Assembly (NCBI GenBank): GCA_943788095.1
Contig: CALSOZ010000007.1
Coordinates: 1-64,000, forward strand
Source of the DNA: an uncultured Flavobacteriaceae bacterium
GTDB taxonomy: Bacteria > Bacteroidota > Bacteroidia > Flavobacteriales > Flavobacteriaceae
Reading direction: 5' to 3'
Length of the DNA: 64,000 nucleotides
Part shown: in pieces, positions 22,451 to 32,157 of the stretch
How positions within the stretch are numbered: position 1 is the first letter of the stretch
Layout: every line of letters begins with the position of its first letter
The notes under the pieces: generated by a model
Seen by the model: only the letters and a program-made list of their open reading frames with translations
Databases searched by the model: none
Told to the model about the DNA's origin: nothing
Translations under genes and position numbers: made by a program

Positions 22451-23955
22451 ATGAAAAAGACATATCTAATCATAGGTTCTGGGTTTTCTTCGCTTGTCTG
22501 CAGCTTGCTATCTTAGCACAAGCTGGTTACGAAGTGTCTATCTTTGAGAAAAACAGCTCTGTAGGTGGAAGGGCTAGACAACTAAAAAAAGATGGTTTTA
22601 CTTTTGATATCGGTCCAAGTTGGTATTGGATGCCAGATGTATTTGATCGATTTTTTGCGATTTTCAATAAACTACTTCAGATTATTATAAGCTAGATAAA
22701 TTAAGCCCTGCATATAAAATCTTTTCTCTGATGATGAATATAACCATCGGAGATTCCATGGATAAAATTTGTGATGAGTTTGAACGCATAGAAAAAGGAA
22801 GTTCTGGACCAAGCTGAAGAAATTTCATATCAAAAGCTCAAACTAATTACGACATTGCTGTCAATAAGATAGTCTTAAAACCTGGTGTATCGCCATTAGA
22901 ATTAGTTACAAAAGATACTGTAATGCGCTTGGATCAATTTTTTAAAACGATCAGTCAGTGAAGTTCGACAAAACTTTAGCAATCCAAAATTAATCTCGAC
23001 TCTTGAATTCCCTTCCTTTTTCTTAGGCGCTAAACCAATAAATACACCTTCGTTTTTTAGCTTTATGAATTATGCTGATTTCGGATTAGGAACTTGGCAT
23101 CCTAAGAGGTGGTATGTATGAAGTTATTAAAGCTATGGAAGCCTTAGCGACAAGAATTAGGTGTCGAAATACATACCAACATCCTGTTGATAAAATTGTG
23201 GTGGATAATGGCATTATGTAACGGAATCGTACAAAAGATGTTTTCATAGAATCTGACATTGTATTGAGTGGTGCAGATTATCACCACTCAGAAACTTTGC
23301 TTAGACAAAGAATACAGACAGTATTCGGAAGCTTATTGGGATAAAAAGATATTTGCACCTTCTTCTCTTCTATTTTTATGTTGGATTTGACAAAAAACTT
23401 AAAAATATCGAACATCATAATTTATTTTTTGATGCCGATTTTGAAGCTCATGCCGAAGAAATATATGACAATCCAAAGTGGCCTGAACATCCCTTGTTTT
23501 ATGCTAATTTTCCTTCAATTACGGATCGCTTCTATGGCACCAGAAGGTTGTGAAGCCGGTTTCTTTTTAATGCCAATTGCACCAAATCTTGAAGACACTC
23601 CAGAACTTCAGAACCACTATCTTTGATAAAATTATAGAAAGATTTGAAGAAGAAAACTAACCAAAAGGTTCAAATAATATTATCTTTAATGAGTCCTTTT
23701 GTGTTAAGGACTTTAAAACAGAGTATAATTCATACAAAGGAAATGCATATGGTATGGCAAAGACGCTATTCTCAAACTGCTTTTTTAAGACCTAAATTAA
23801 AGAGTAAGAAAGTGAAAAATTCTTTTTTACTGGACAATTAACAGTCCCAGGACCAGGAGTGCCACCTTCTTTAATCTCCGGTAAACTCGCCTCAGACTTA
23901 TATCAAAAGATGCTAGACAAATGTTAAGTAACTTAGTTATGAAATTAAAAAAATA
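22451..23955 (+). pseudogene. crtI: phytoene desaturase, heavily frameshifted
   Basis: MKKTYLIIGSGFSSL...AQAGYEVSIFEKNSSVGGRARQLKKDGFTFDIGPSWYWMPDVFDRFF...LLFYVGFDKKLKNIEHHNLFFDADFEAHAEEIYDNPKWPEHPLFYANFPSITD across several frames. Confidence 0.85.
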
Positions 23956-23960
23956 AGTTT

Positions 23961-24760
23961 ATGAAGTCAATCTTTGATGCTGTATCCAGAGACTGTAGTA
24001 AGTTGTTACAAACTCTATAGTACCTCGTTTTCGATGGCTACGAAAATGCTTTCTGAATATATACGGCAAGATATTTATAACATTTATGGATTTGTACGAT
24101 TTGCTGATGAAATTGTTGATTCGTTTCATGATTATGACAAAGAAGTTCTATTTGATAAATTTGAAATGATTTAGAACGGCACTTGAAATAAAATAAGTTT
24201 AAACCCAATCCTTAATTCATTTCAAGAAACTTATCACAACTATCAATATCGAAAAACACATGGTAGATGCTTTTATGAAGAGCTATGCGATCAAGACTTT
24301 ATAACAACAGTATATCACTACCGAGAGAATATAAAGATTACATATATGGTTCAGCAGATGTAGTTGGCTTAATGTGTTTAAAGGTGTTTGTTAAAGGAGA
24401 TGAAAAGAAATATAACGAACTCAAGCAGACCGCAATGGCGTTAGGTTCGGCTTTTCAAAAAGTAAATTTCTTGAGAGATTTAAAAGCCGATCATGATGAA
24501 CTTAATCGTACTTATTTTCCAAATACAGATTTAAATAATTGAGATGAAGCTTCTAAAAAAGCTATTATTACTGATATTGAAGAGGATTTCTCAGAAGGTT
24601 TAGCGGGAATTAAAAAATTGCCTTTAGAAGCAAGTTTGGGGTGTTTTATGGCGTATCAGATATTACAGTCAACTTCTAGATAAACTTAAAACGACGCCAG
24701 CTCTCGAAATAAAAGCTCTCGAATTCGAGTTCCTGATTATAAAAAAGTAGAGCTTCTAAC
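23961..24760 (+). pseudogene. crtB: phytoene synthase, heavily frameshifted
   Basis: SYKLYSTSFSMATKMLSEYIRQDIYNIYGFVRFADEIVDSFHDYDKE; YIYGSADVVGLMCLKVFVKGDEKKYNELKQTAMALGSAFQKVNFLRDLKADHDELNRTYFP. 3' end approximate. Confidence 0.85.
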
Positions 24761-24806
24761 CAGTAGCTATGTGAAATATCAATCTCAATCTATTCTAACC
24801 TCATAT

Positions 24807-25258
24807 ATGCAATACATTTATTTGGATATCTATTTTTTTAGGCACTTCTTTATACATGGAATTTATGGCGTGGTTTACACATAAATATATTATGCATGGT
24901 TTTTTATGGAGCCTTCACAAAGACCATCATCAACAAAGACCACGATAGTTGGTTTGAGCGTAATGATGCCTTTTTTATTTTCTATGCTGTAGTAAGTATG
25001 ACCTGTTTTTATTTGTGGAGTTGAAGCTATTGTGGTATTGTCTCCCAATTGGTCTTAGGGATAATGGCTTATGGCTGCGCCTATTTTATTGTCCATGATA
25101 TTTTTATTCATCAGCGTTTTAAATGGTTTAGAAATCGCTAATAACTGGTATGCTAGTGGCGTGAGACGAGCTCACAAAATTCATCATAAACATCTTGGAA
25201 AAGGCGATGGAGAATGTTTTGGAATGTTGTTTGTACCGTTCAAATATTTTAAACGCTA
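24807..25258 (+). pseudogene. crtZ: beta-carotene hydroxylase-like, frameshifted
   Basis: EFMAWFTHKYIMHGFLWSLHKDHH..., FIVHDIFIHQRFKWFRN, RRAHKIHHKHLGKGDGECFGMLFVPFKYFKR: His-box hydroxylase across frames. Confidence 0.8.
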
Positions 25259-25262
25259 ACAC

Positions 25263-25961
25263 ATGAATACACTCTATCTTTTGTTAAACTTAGGGTCAGT
25301 TTCAGTGCCATTTTTGTACAGTTTTCATCCGAGGCTACAACTCCACAAACGGTTTTTATGGATTTTCATTTCGATCCTTTTAACCATGGCGGTTTTTATT
25401 CCGTGGGATGTTATTTTTACAATGAATGGAATCTGGGGGTTTAATGATACCTACTTTTTAGGGATCAAACTTTTTAGCCTTCCTATCGAAGAATGGTTGT
25501 TTTTCATTTGCATTCCTTTTGCTTGTGTGTTTACTCACTATGCTCTCCTGCTCTATTTTCCAAATTTAAAAGTCAATAAAATACCCACAAAAAAGATCAG
25601 TATTGTTCTTGTATTTCTGTTGTTCATCCTCGCGGTTGTTAATTATGACAAATGGTACACAGTGATTAATTTTGGCTTGGCGATTCCGTTAACGGTTCTT
25701 GTATATAAATACAACACCAAATTGCTTCAGCATTTTTTCTTGACCTTTTTGGTGATGCTGATTCCGTTTTTTATTGTGAATGGCATCTTAACTGGAAGTT
25801 TTATTGAAGACCAAGTGGTTTGGTATAACAATGCCGAAAACTTAGGCATTCGTATGGGGACTATTCCTGTTGAAGATACAATTTATGCCTATACCATGAT
25901 TCTTTGTAATTTATTTTTGACAGAGATTTTTGTGAAGAGATTTCATAAACAAAATGCTTAA
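25263..25961 (+). CDS. lycopene cyclase-domain protein
   Basis: 232-aa intact multi-TM ORF: FIPWDVIFTMNGIWGFNDTYFLGIKLFSLPIEEWLFFICIPFACVF, and GTIPVEDTIYAYTMILCNLFLTE. Confidence 0.85.
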   Translation: MNTLYLLLNLGSVSVPFLYSFHPRLQLHKRFLWIFISILLTMAVFIPWDVIFTMNGIWGFNDTYFLGIKLFSLPIEEWLFFICIPFACVFTHYALLLYFPNLKVNKIPTKKISIVLVFLLFILAVVNYDKWYTVINFGLAIPLTVLVYKYNTKLLQHFFLTFLVMLIPFFIVNGILTGSFIEDQVVWYNNAENLGIRMGTIPVEDTIYAYTMILCNLFLTEIFVKRFHKQNA

Positions 25962-26021
25962 TACTACAAGAATTTATTGATTATGCTTCCTAGTTCTCGA
26001 TACATTTTTTGTAAACAAAAA

Positions 26022-26063
26022 ACACTCGAACTGACAAAGGGAATGTCAATTCGAGTGAATTTT
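26022..26063 (+). terminator. hairpin after lycopene cyclase
   Basis: CACTCGAACTGACA-AAGGGAA-TGTCAATTCGAGTG followed by AATTTTT. Confidence 0.65.
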
Positions 26064-26102
26064 TAAGGTTGTACAAATTTTTATCGAGAAGTTCATGAGA
26101 TA

Positions 26103-26380
26103 GCATCGCTTCGCTCGCAATGACGATAAGCTGCCATGGACCGTAGGAGAATTTACGCTTGAATACTTATACTTTGACTGCGCCCACCTACGGCTGGTAA
26201 ACCTGTATGCAGATAGGCAAGCTCAGTGTGATATAGGAAGTCCTAATTGTCTTTTTTCTAATTTCTTAATACTTTGTACTCTATACTTAATACTCGTTAG
26301 TCTTTTTTCACTTTCCACTTTTCACTTTCCACTTTTCACTTTTCACATCAACAGATTGCCGCGCTACGCTCGCAATGACG
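26103..26380. repeat. intergenic mosaic of low-complexity and palindromic repeat units
   Basis: Two copies of CGCTtCGCTCGCAATGACG / CGCTACGCTCGCAATGACG (about 26107 and 26362), plus tandem CACTTTCCACTTTTCACTTTCCACTTTTCACTTTTCAC near 26310-26345. Confidence 0.7.
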
Positions 26381-26392
26381 AGTGCACAAAAA

Positions 26393-26440
26393 AAATCGAG
26401 ACCTTTCTTATTTTAAAAAGAGGTCTCGATTTAATTTTTA
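26393..26440 (-). terminator. terminator of the aconitase gene
   Basis: Minus strand AAATCGAGACCT-CTTTTTAAAATAAGAA-AGGTCTCGATTTTTTTT. Confidence 0.75.
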
Positions 26441-26490
26441 TCGAAAGTCACAACTAACTTTCGGAATACTAAGGTCAGTTAATTCACTTC

Positions 26491-28758
26491 TTAGCAGTTT
26501 TGTTTTTTGATCAGGTTCAATGCAGAACCTTCATTATACCATTCTATTTGAGAGTCGTTGTAGGTATGATTTGCAATGATAATATCTTTAGAACCGTCCG
26601 CGTGAACCGCTTCAATGGTTAGAGGTTTTCCTGGTGCAAATGCATTCAGGTCCACAAAATTAAAAGTATCATCTTCTTGAATTAAATCGTAATCTGATTC
26701 CGTTGCAAACGTCAATCCTAACATTCCTTGTTTTTTAAGGTTGGTTTCATGAATACGCGCAAATGATTTTACAAGCACTGCAGCAACTCCAAGATGACGT
26801 GGCTCCATCGCCGCATGTTCTCTTGAAGAACCTTCACCATAGTTATGATCACCAACAACAATTGTTTTTATATTGGCTGCTTTGTAAGCTCTTGCCGTTA
26901 AAGGGACTGCATCATACTCCCCATCCAACTGATTTTTCACGAAATTAGTTTTCATATTGAATGCATTTACAGCACCAATCAAACAGTTGTTGGATATATT
27001 ATCTAAATGCCCTCTAAAACGCAACCAAGGTCCCGCCATAGAAATATGGTCGGTCGTACATTTTCCGTGGGCTTTAATTAACAATTTTGCACCGATCAAT
27101 TGTATTCCTAATCGGCTCAAAAGGCGCTAATAATTGTAATCTTTCAGATTCTGGACTCACATTGATCACAACTCCACTTCCATCTTCTTCGGGAGCTAGG
27201 TATCCGTCGTCTTTTACTTCGAAACCTTTTGGTGGTAATTCCCATCCCGTTGGCTCGTCTAACATCACCTTTTCACCTTGGTTATTGATAAGAGTATCTG
27301 TCATTGGATTAAAATCTAAACGACCTGCAATGGTAATTGCAGCCACCATTTCTGGCGAAGCAACAAATGCATGCGTGTTTGGATTTCCATCTGCACGTTT
27401 TGCAAAGTTTCTATTGAAAGAATGAATGATTGAGTTTTTTGGTGCATTTTTAGGATCTTCATAGCGTGCCCATTGCCCAATACAAGGACCACAAGCATTG
27501 GTGAAAATCTTCGCATCTAATTGTTCAAAAACACTTAAAATTCCGTCTCTATCTGCTGTATAACGTACTTTTTCAGAACCTGGATTGATTCCAAATTCAG
27601 CTTTGATCCCTAAACCTTTGTCTAAGGCTTGTTGTGCGATAGAAGCAGCTCTAGATAAATCTTCGTATGAAGAATTGGTACAAGATCCAATCAATCCCCA
27701 TTCAACTTTTAAAGGCCATTCATTTTTAGTTGCAATAGCTTCATGTCTGCACCTACTTTTGTAGATAAATCTGGCGTAAAAGGACCGTTTAATAAAGGAC
27801 TTAAGTCTGATAAATTAATTTCAATGACTTGATCAAAATAGTGTTCTGGATTTGCATAGACTTCAGCATCTCCAGTTAAATGTTCTTTGACTGTATTTGC
27901 AGCATCTGCAACATCTGCTCTATCGGTAGCACGTAAATAACGTTCCATCGATTCGTCATATCCAAACGTAGAAGTGGTAGCTCCTATTTCTGCTCCCATA
28001 TTACAAATGGTTCCTTTTCCTGTACAAGACATTCCGACAGCACCTTCACCAAAATATTCTACAACGGCTCCAGTTCCACCTTTTGCAGAAACAATTCCTG
28101 CGACTTTTAAAATGACATCTTTGGGCGCCGTCCAACCAGAAAGTTTTCCGGTTAATTTTACACCTATTAGTTTTGGGAATTTAAGTTCCCAAGCCATTCC
28201 TGCCATGACATCCACAGCATCTGCACCACCAACTCCAATAGCAATCATTCCCAATCCACCCGCATTCACGGTATGCGAATCGGTTCCAATCATCATTCCG
28301 CCAGGAAACGCATAATTTTCTAAGACCACTTGGTGAATAATACCTGCACCTGGTTTCCAAAATCCTAATCCGTATTTATTTGAGACTGATTCTAAAAAGT
28401 TAAAAACTTCATTACTAGTATTTAAAGCGCTTTGTAAATCGGTTCCAGCTCCATTTTTTGCTTGAATTAGGTGATCACAGTGTGTCGTTGTAGGTACCGC
28501 TACTTTACTTTTACCAGCTTGCATAAACTGCAATAACGCCATTTGTGCCGTTGCATCTTGTAAGGCTATTCTATCAGGGGCAAAGTCTACATAATCTTTT
28601 CCACGTTCATATGCTTTTGTAGCATTATCATCCCAAAGATGACTGTAAAGAATTTTTTCAGATAAGGTAAGTGGACGTCCAACGAGTTGACGTGCTTTTT
28701 CGATGCGTCCCGGCATTTGACGGTACACTTCTTTAATAATATTTATATCGAAAGCCAT
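26491..28758 (-). CDS. aconitate hydratase, two frameshifts (near 27095 and 27745)
   Basis: ORFs 27709..28758, 27074..27694 and 26491..27120 join: [14 protein letters not shown]...[31 protein letters not shown]...[18 protein letters not shown]...[30 protein letters not shown]. Confidence 0.92.
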
Positions 28759-28946
28759 AATAATGAATAATTTTATTTCGTAATAATCGTTCGTAAAAGT
28801 ACGAATTAAATAAAATTATATTCAATTTAAAAGTGAATAAGACGTGGTAATGATTATAATTTAATTAAAATCAGAATTCAGTTTAAAAAAATAAATTATT
28901 AGTAAAAAAAAGGCTTTAAATTGCAAAAAATAAGATAAAACTACGT

Positions 28947-29900
28947 TTAAAATAAACTTTCAATAATGGTCTCTACTGAAATACCATCGGCTTCTGCCTT
29001 ATAGTTTTTGATAATTCTGTGACGAAGAATACTAATGGCTACGGCTTGCACATCTTCAATGTCTGGAGAGAATTTCCCTTTAATAACTGAAAAAGTTTTA
29101 GCAGCTAAAATTAGATTTTGAGACGCTCTTGGGCCAGCTCCCCAATCCACATACTGCTTAATTATTGGCAGTGCTTCTGAAGAATTTGGACGGGTTTTTC
29201 CTACCATTTTAACGGCATATTCAATCACATTATCAGCCACAGGTATTTTTCGAATAAGTGCCTGAAATTCCAAAATTTCTTTCACAGTAAACACAACCTC
29301 AACATCAGACTGTGCACTCGAAGTTGTTAATTTAACAACCTGAACCTCTTCTTCAAAACTTGGATAAGTAAGGTTAATTGAAAACATAAAACGATCCAAC
29401 TGAGCTTCTGGCAGCGGATAGGTTCCCTCTTGCTCAATGGGGTTTTGGGTTGCCAATACAAAATAAGGTGCATCGAGTTTATAATGGTGTCCTGCCACAG
29501 TCACCGACCGCTCTTGCATCGCTTCTAAAAGCGCTGCTTGGGTTTTTGGGGGCGTTCTATTAATTTCATCGGCGAGTATGATATTTGAAAAAATAGGCCC
29601 TTTTATGAATTTAAACTGACGATCGTTATCCAATATTTCGCTCCCCAAAATATCACTCGGCATTAAATCGGGTGTGAATTGAATGCGTTTAAAATCCAAC
29701 CCAAGGGCTTTCGATATTGTGTTTACCATGAGGGTTTTTGCCAATCCTGGAACGCCAACTAATAAGGAGTGACCGCCTGAAAATATAGAAATTAAAATTT
29801 GTTCAACAACAGCGTCTTGTCCAACAATGACTTTAGAAATTTCTTGTTTTAAAGTCTGGTATTTTTTAAGTAATTCTTTTAAAGACCCAACATCTGACAT
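28947..29900 (-). CDS. MoxR-family AAA+ ATPase
   Basis: 317 aa; LLVGVPGLAKTLMVNTISKAL, IILADEINRTPPKTQAALLEAMQERSVTVAG, VLATQNPIEQEGTYPLPEAQLDRFM. Confidence 0.93.
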   Translation of the reverse strand: MSDVGSLKELLKKYQTLKQEISKVIVGQDAVVEQILISIFSGGHSLLVGVPGLAKTLMVNTISKALGLDFKRIQFTPDLMPSDILGSEILDNDRQFKFIKGPIFSNIILADEINRTPPKTQAALLEAMQERSVTVAGHHYKLDAPYFVLATQNPIEQEGTYPLPEAQLDRFMFSINLTYPSFEEEVQVVKLTTSSAQSDVEVVFTVKEILEFQALIRKIPVADNVIEYAVKMVGKTRPNSSEALPIIKQYVDWGAGPRASQNLILAAKTFSVIKGKFSPDIEDVQAVAISILRHRIIKNYKAEADGISVETIIESLF

Positions 29901-29911
29901 CTTGTAACTAT

Positions 29912-31348
29912 TTAATTTTTAAACCAGTTGTTATTAAAATCACAATCGCGAAGTGCACCGTTAATTTTGATATAGGTATCTAGTATTTTTTCTTCTTGCC
30001 ACTTTGCAATGGCATTTAATTGTTTTTCTTGGAGTGCAAGTGCTTTAATTTTAAGGTAATCTTGAGCAAAATTGGCTTCATGCTCATCTACTCTTCCAGT
30101 CACTGTAACAATTTTAAATTTGATTGGATTGATACGATCTTCATCATTTAAAACAGGACTAACTTCGTTGTCTTTTAGGTTTTGAATTTGCGAGTATAAC
30201 TCAGGATCCATTTTTGTGAGTTCAAAATTATAATCTTGTGTTTCTGGATTACGAAGCTGTCCTCCATCAAATTTTGTTTCTTTCTCGTCACTCACTTCTT
30301 TAGCTGCATCTTCGAAAGTAATATCACCTGCAACTATACTTTTTCTAACTTTTTCAAGTTTTTCTTTGGCTGCTTTAATAGCTTCTGCAGTTATTTTAGG
30401 ACGTAATAATATATGTCTTACATCATATTCTTGCCCTCTAATTTTTTCGAGTTGAATGATGTGATACCCAAAATCGGTTTTGAAAGGCTCCGATACTTCT
30501 CCTTCTTGTAGCGAAAATGCGACTTCTCTAAATTCTTTGGCCATTACAGGGCGTTTCCTATTGAGAGTGTATTTTCCACCAGTTCGTTTAGACCCTGGGT
30601 CTTCGGTGTAGAGCACGGCTTTGGTAGTGAAACTGGCACCGTTATCTAAAACATCAGCTCTAAATTCTTTGAGGCGATTGATGACTTTATCAACTTCAAC
30701 TTTGGTTGTTTTTGGGATCACTACAATTTGTGCTACACGCAATTCGGTTCCAAAAAGTGGTCGTTGATCTTCTGGAATCGTATTAAAAAACTGACGAACT
30801 TCTTCTGGAGTCACTTCAATCTCTTCGACAATTTTTTGTTGCATCAGCGCTGCTAATTTATTATTTTTGTTCAGCTCAAACATATCATCTCTGAGTTGTT
30901 TTTCAGATGATTTTTTATAATAAGCCACCAACTTTTCCATAGATCCAATTTGCTCGGCGAAGCCTTGCAATTGCTGATCGACATAGGATTTAATTTCAAC
31001 ATCACTTACCTCAAGACTGTCTTGAATGGCATGGTGCATATAGAGCTTATCCTCTAAAAGTTTACCAAATAATTGACAACGAGAAATGTCTTCAATAGAA
31101 ATTCCTCCGGCTTCTAATTGGGTGAATTGTTTATCAATATCGGAGTTAAGGATTACAAAATCCCCGATCACGGCATTCACACCATCTAATTTGATGCGTT
31201 GAACCGAATCAATCACTGTTGTTTGTGGGGTTTCAACTTTCTCATCTTCAATAATTTCTTGTGAAAAAGAAGAAAGGGTTGTTAAAAAACAAAATCCTAA
31301 GACGTAAGACTTAATTATATATTTCAAATTTTTTATTTTTAATGGCAT
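29912..31348 (-). CDS. SurA-like peptidylprolyl isomerase (two parvulin domains)
   Basis: ELRVAQIVVIPKTTK... and YDVRHILLRPKITAEAIKAAKEKLEKVRKSIVAGDITFEDAAKEVSDEKETKFDGGQL. Start placed at internal ATG 31348; ORF track starts at 31363. Confidence 0.85.
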   Translation of the reverse strand: MPLKIKNLKYIIKSYVLGFCFLTTLSSFSQEIIEDEKVETPQTTVIDSVQRIKLDGVNAVIGDFVILNSDIDKQFTQLEAGGISIEDISRCQLFGKLLEDKLYMHHAIQDSLEVSDVEIKSYVDQQLQGFAEQIGSMEKLVAYYKKSSEKQLRDDMFELNKNNKLAALMQQKIVEEIEVTPEEVRQFFNTIPEDQRPLFGTELRVAQIVVIPKTTKVEVDKVINRLKEFRADVLDNGASFTTKAVLYTEDPGSKRTGGKYTLNRKRPVMAKEFREVAFSLQEGEVSEPFKTDFGYHIIQLEKIRGQEYDVRHILLRPKITAEAIKAAKEKLEKVRKSIVAGDITFEDAAKEVSDEKETKFDGGQLRNPETQDYNFELTKMDPELYSQIQNLKDNEVSPVLNDEDRINPIKFKIVTVTGRVDEHEANFAQDYLKIKALALQEKQLNAIAKWQEEKILDTYIKINGALRDCDFNNNWFKN

Positions 31349-32156
31349 CATTGACAATATCACTTTTAAGCTGCTTAATAAGTTTCAGCTTTCGTTTATT
31401 AATTACAATTTGTTTTAAGGTTGGCAAAACATATTCTAAAGGAGCTAAATTGCCACGTTCGAGGTACGTATTTATCCCCATCAAATATAGGCCTAAAGAA
31501 TCTTTGAGTTGTACAAAATTAGGTTTTTTTAACAGTAACCTATTAAACCCTCGTTGTAATGGTTTTATTTTAGAAATTGCTAAATCTGATTTTATCCATG
31601 TTGAATCATTCAAAAAATAGGAAGTGTACCCCAACGAAATGGAATCTAAAATGGTTTTATCTTCATTATTAAAACGTTTAAATCGCTTGGTAACTTCTTT
31701 AATATTTGAGACCGAGGCATTCACATTGATATAACGTAGTTTGACTAGATCTTCTTTTAAAATAAAAAGCTCTCTATTTTGGTCATATATATCTTTTAAT
31801 TCTGATTCTGAAACTTGAGTGTCAATATTTTGTTTCACCAAAGCCTCTAAATAAGAGGATGTATATAAATCACTTTTATATTGTTCAACAAGTTGTTCAA
31901 ATTCTTGTTGCGTTTCTTGTCCCAAGTTTAAAACAGCTCCATCAATGAGTAATTGTTTGGTAGCCCAATTATTGATCAATGTTTGTACTTGAAAAAGACT
32001 GTCTTCTTTTGAAAGCCCTTGAACAAAACTAAAATCGATGTCTGAGTTATAGAGAAAAGTATCATTAACCCGAGCCAATGGAATTTCTTCACCATTGTTT
32101 TTGGGGTTCTGACATCCAAAAATAAGCAAACAACTAAGACTTATAATATATTTCAA
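31311..32156 (-). CDS. lipoprotein resembling a SurA-type isomerase without a recognisable parvulin domain; TTG start
   Basis: 281-aa ORF with lipobox LLIFGC; sits between two PpiC genes; one nt after the stop of 32158..34098. Confidence 0.6.
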   Translation of the reverse strand: MKYIISLSCLLIFGCQNPKNNGEEIPLARVNDTFLYNSDIDFSFVQGLSKEDSLFQVQTLINNWATKQLLIDGAVLNLGQETQQEFEQLVEQYKSDLYTSSYLEALVKQNIDTQVSESELKDIYDQNRELFILKEDLVKLRYINVNASVSNIKEVTKRFKRFNNEDKTILDSISLGYTSYFLNDSTWIKSDLAISKIKPLQRGFNRLLLKKPNFVQLKDSLGLYLMGINTYLERGNLAPLEYVLPTLKQIVINKRKLKLIKQLKSDIVNDAIKNKKFEIYN

Positions 32157-32157
32157 A

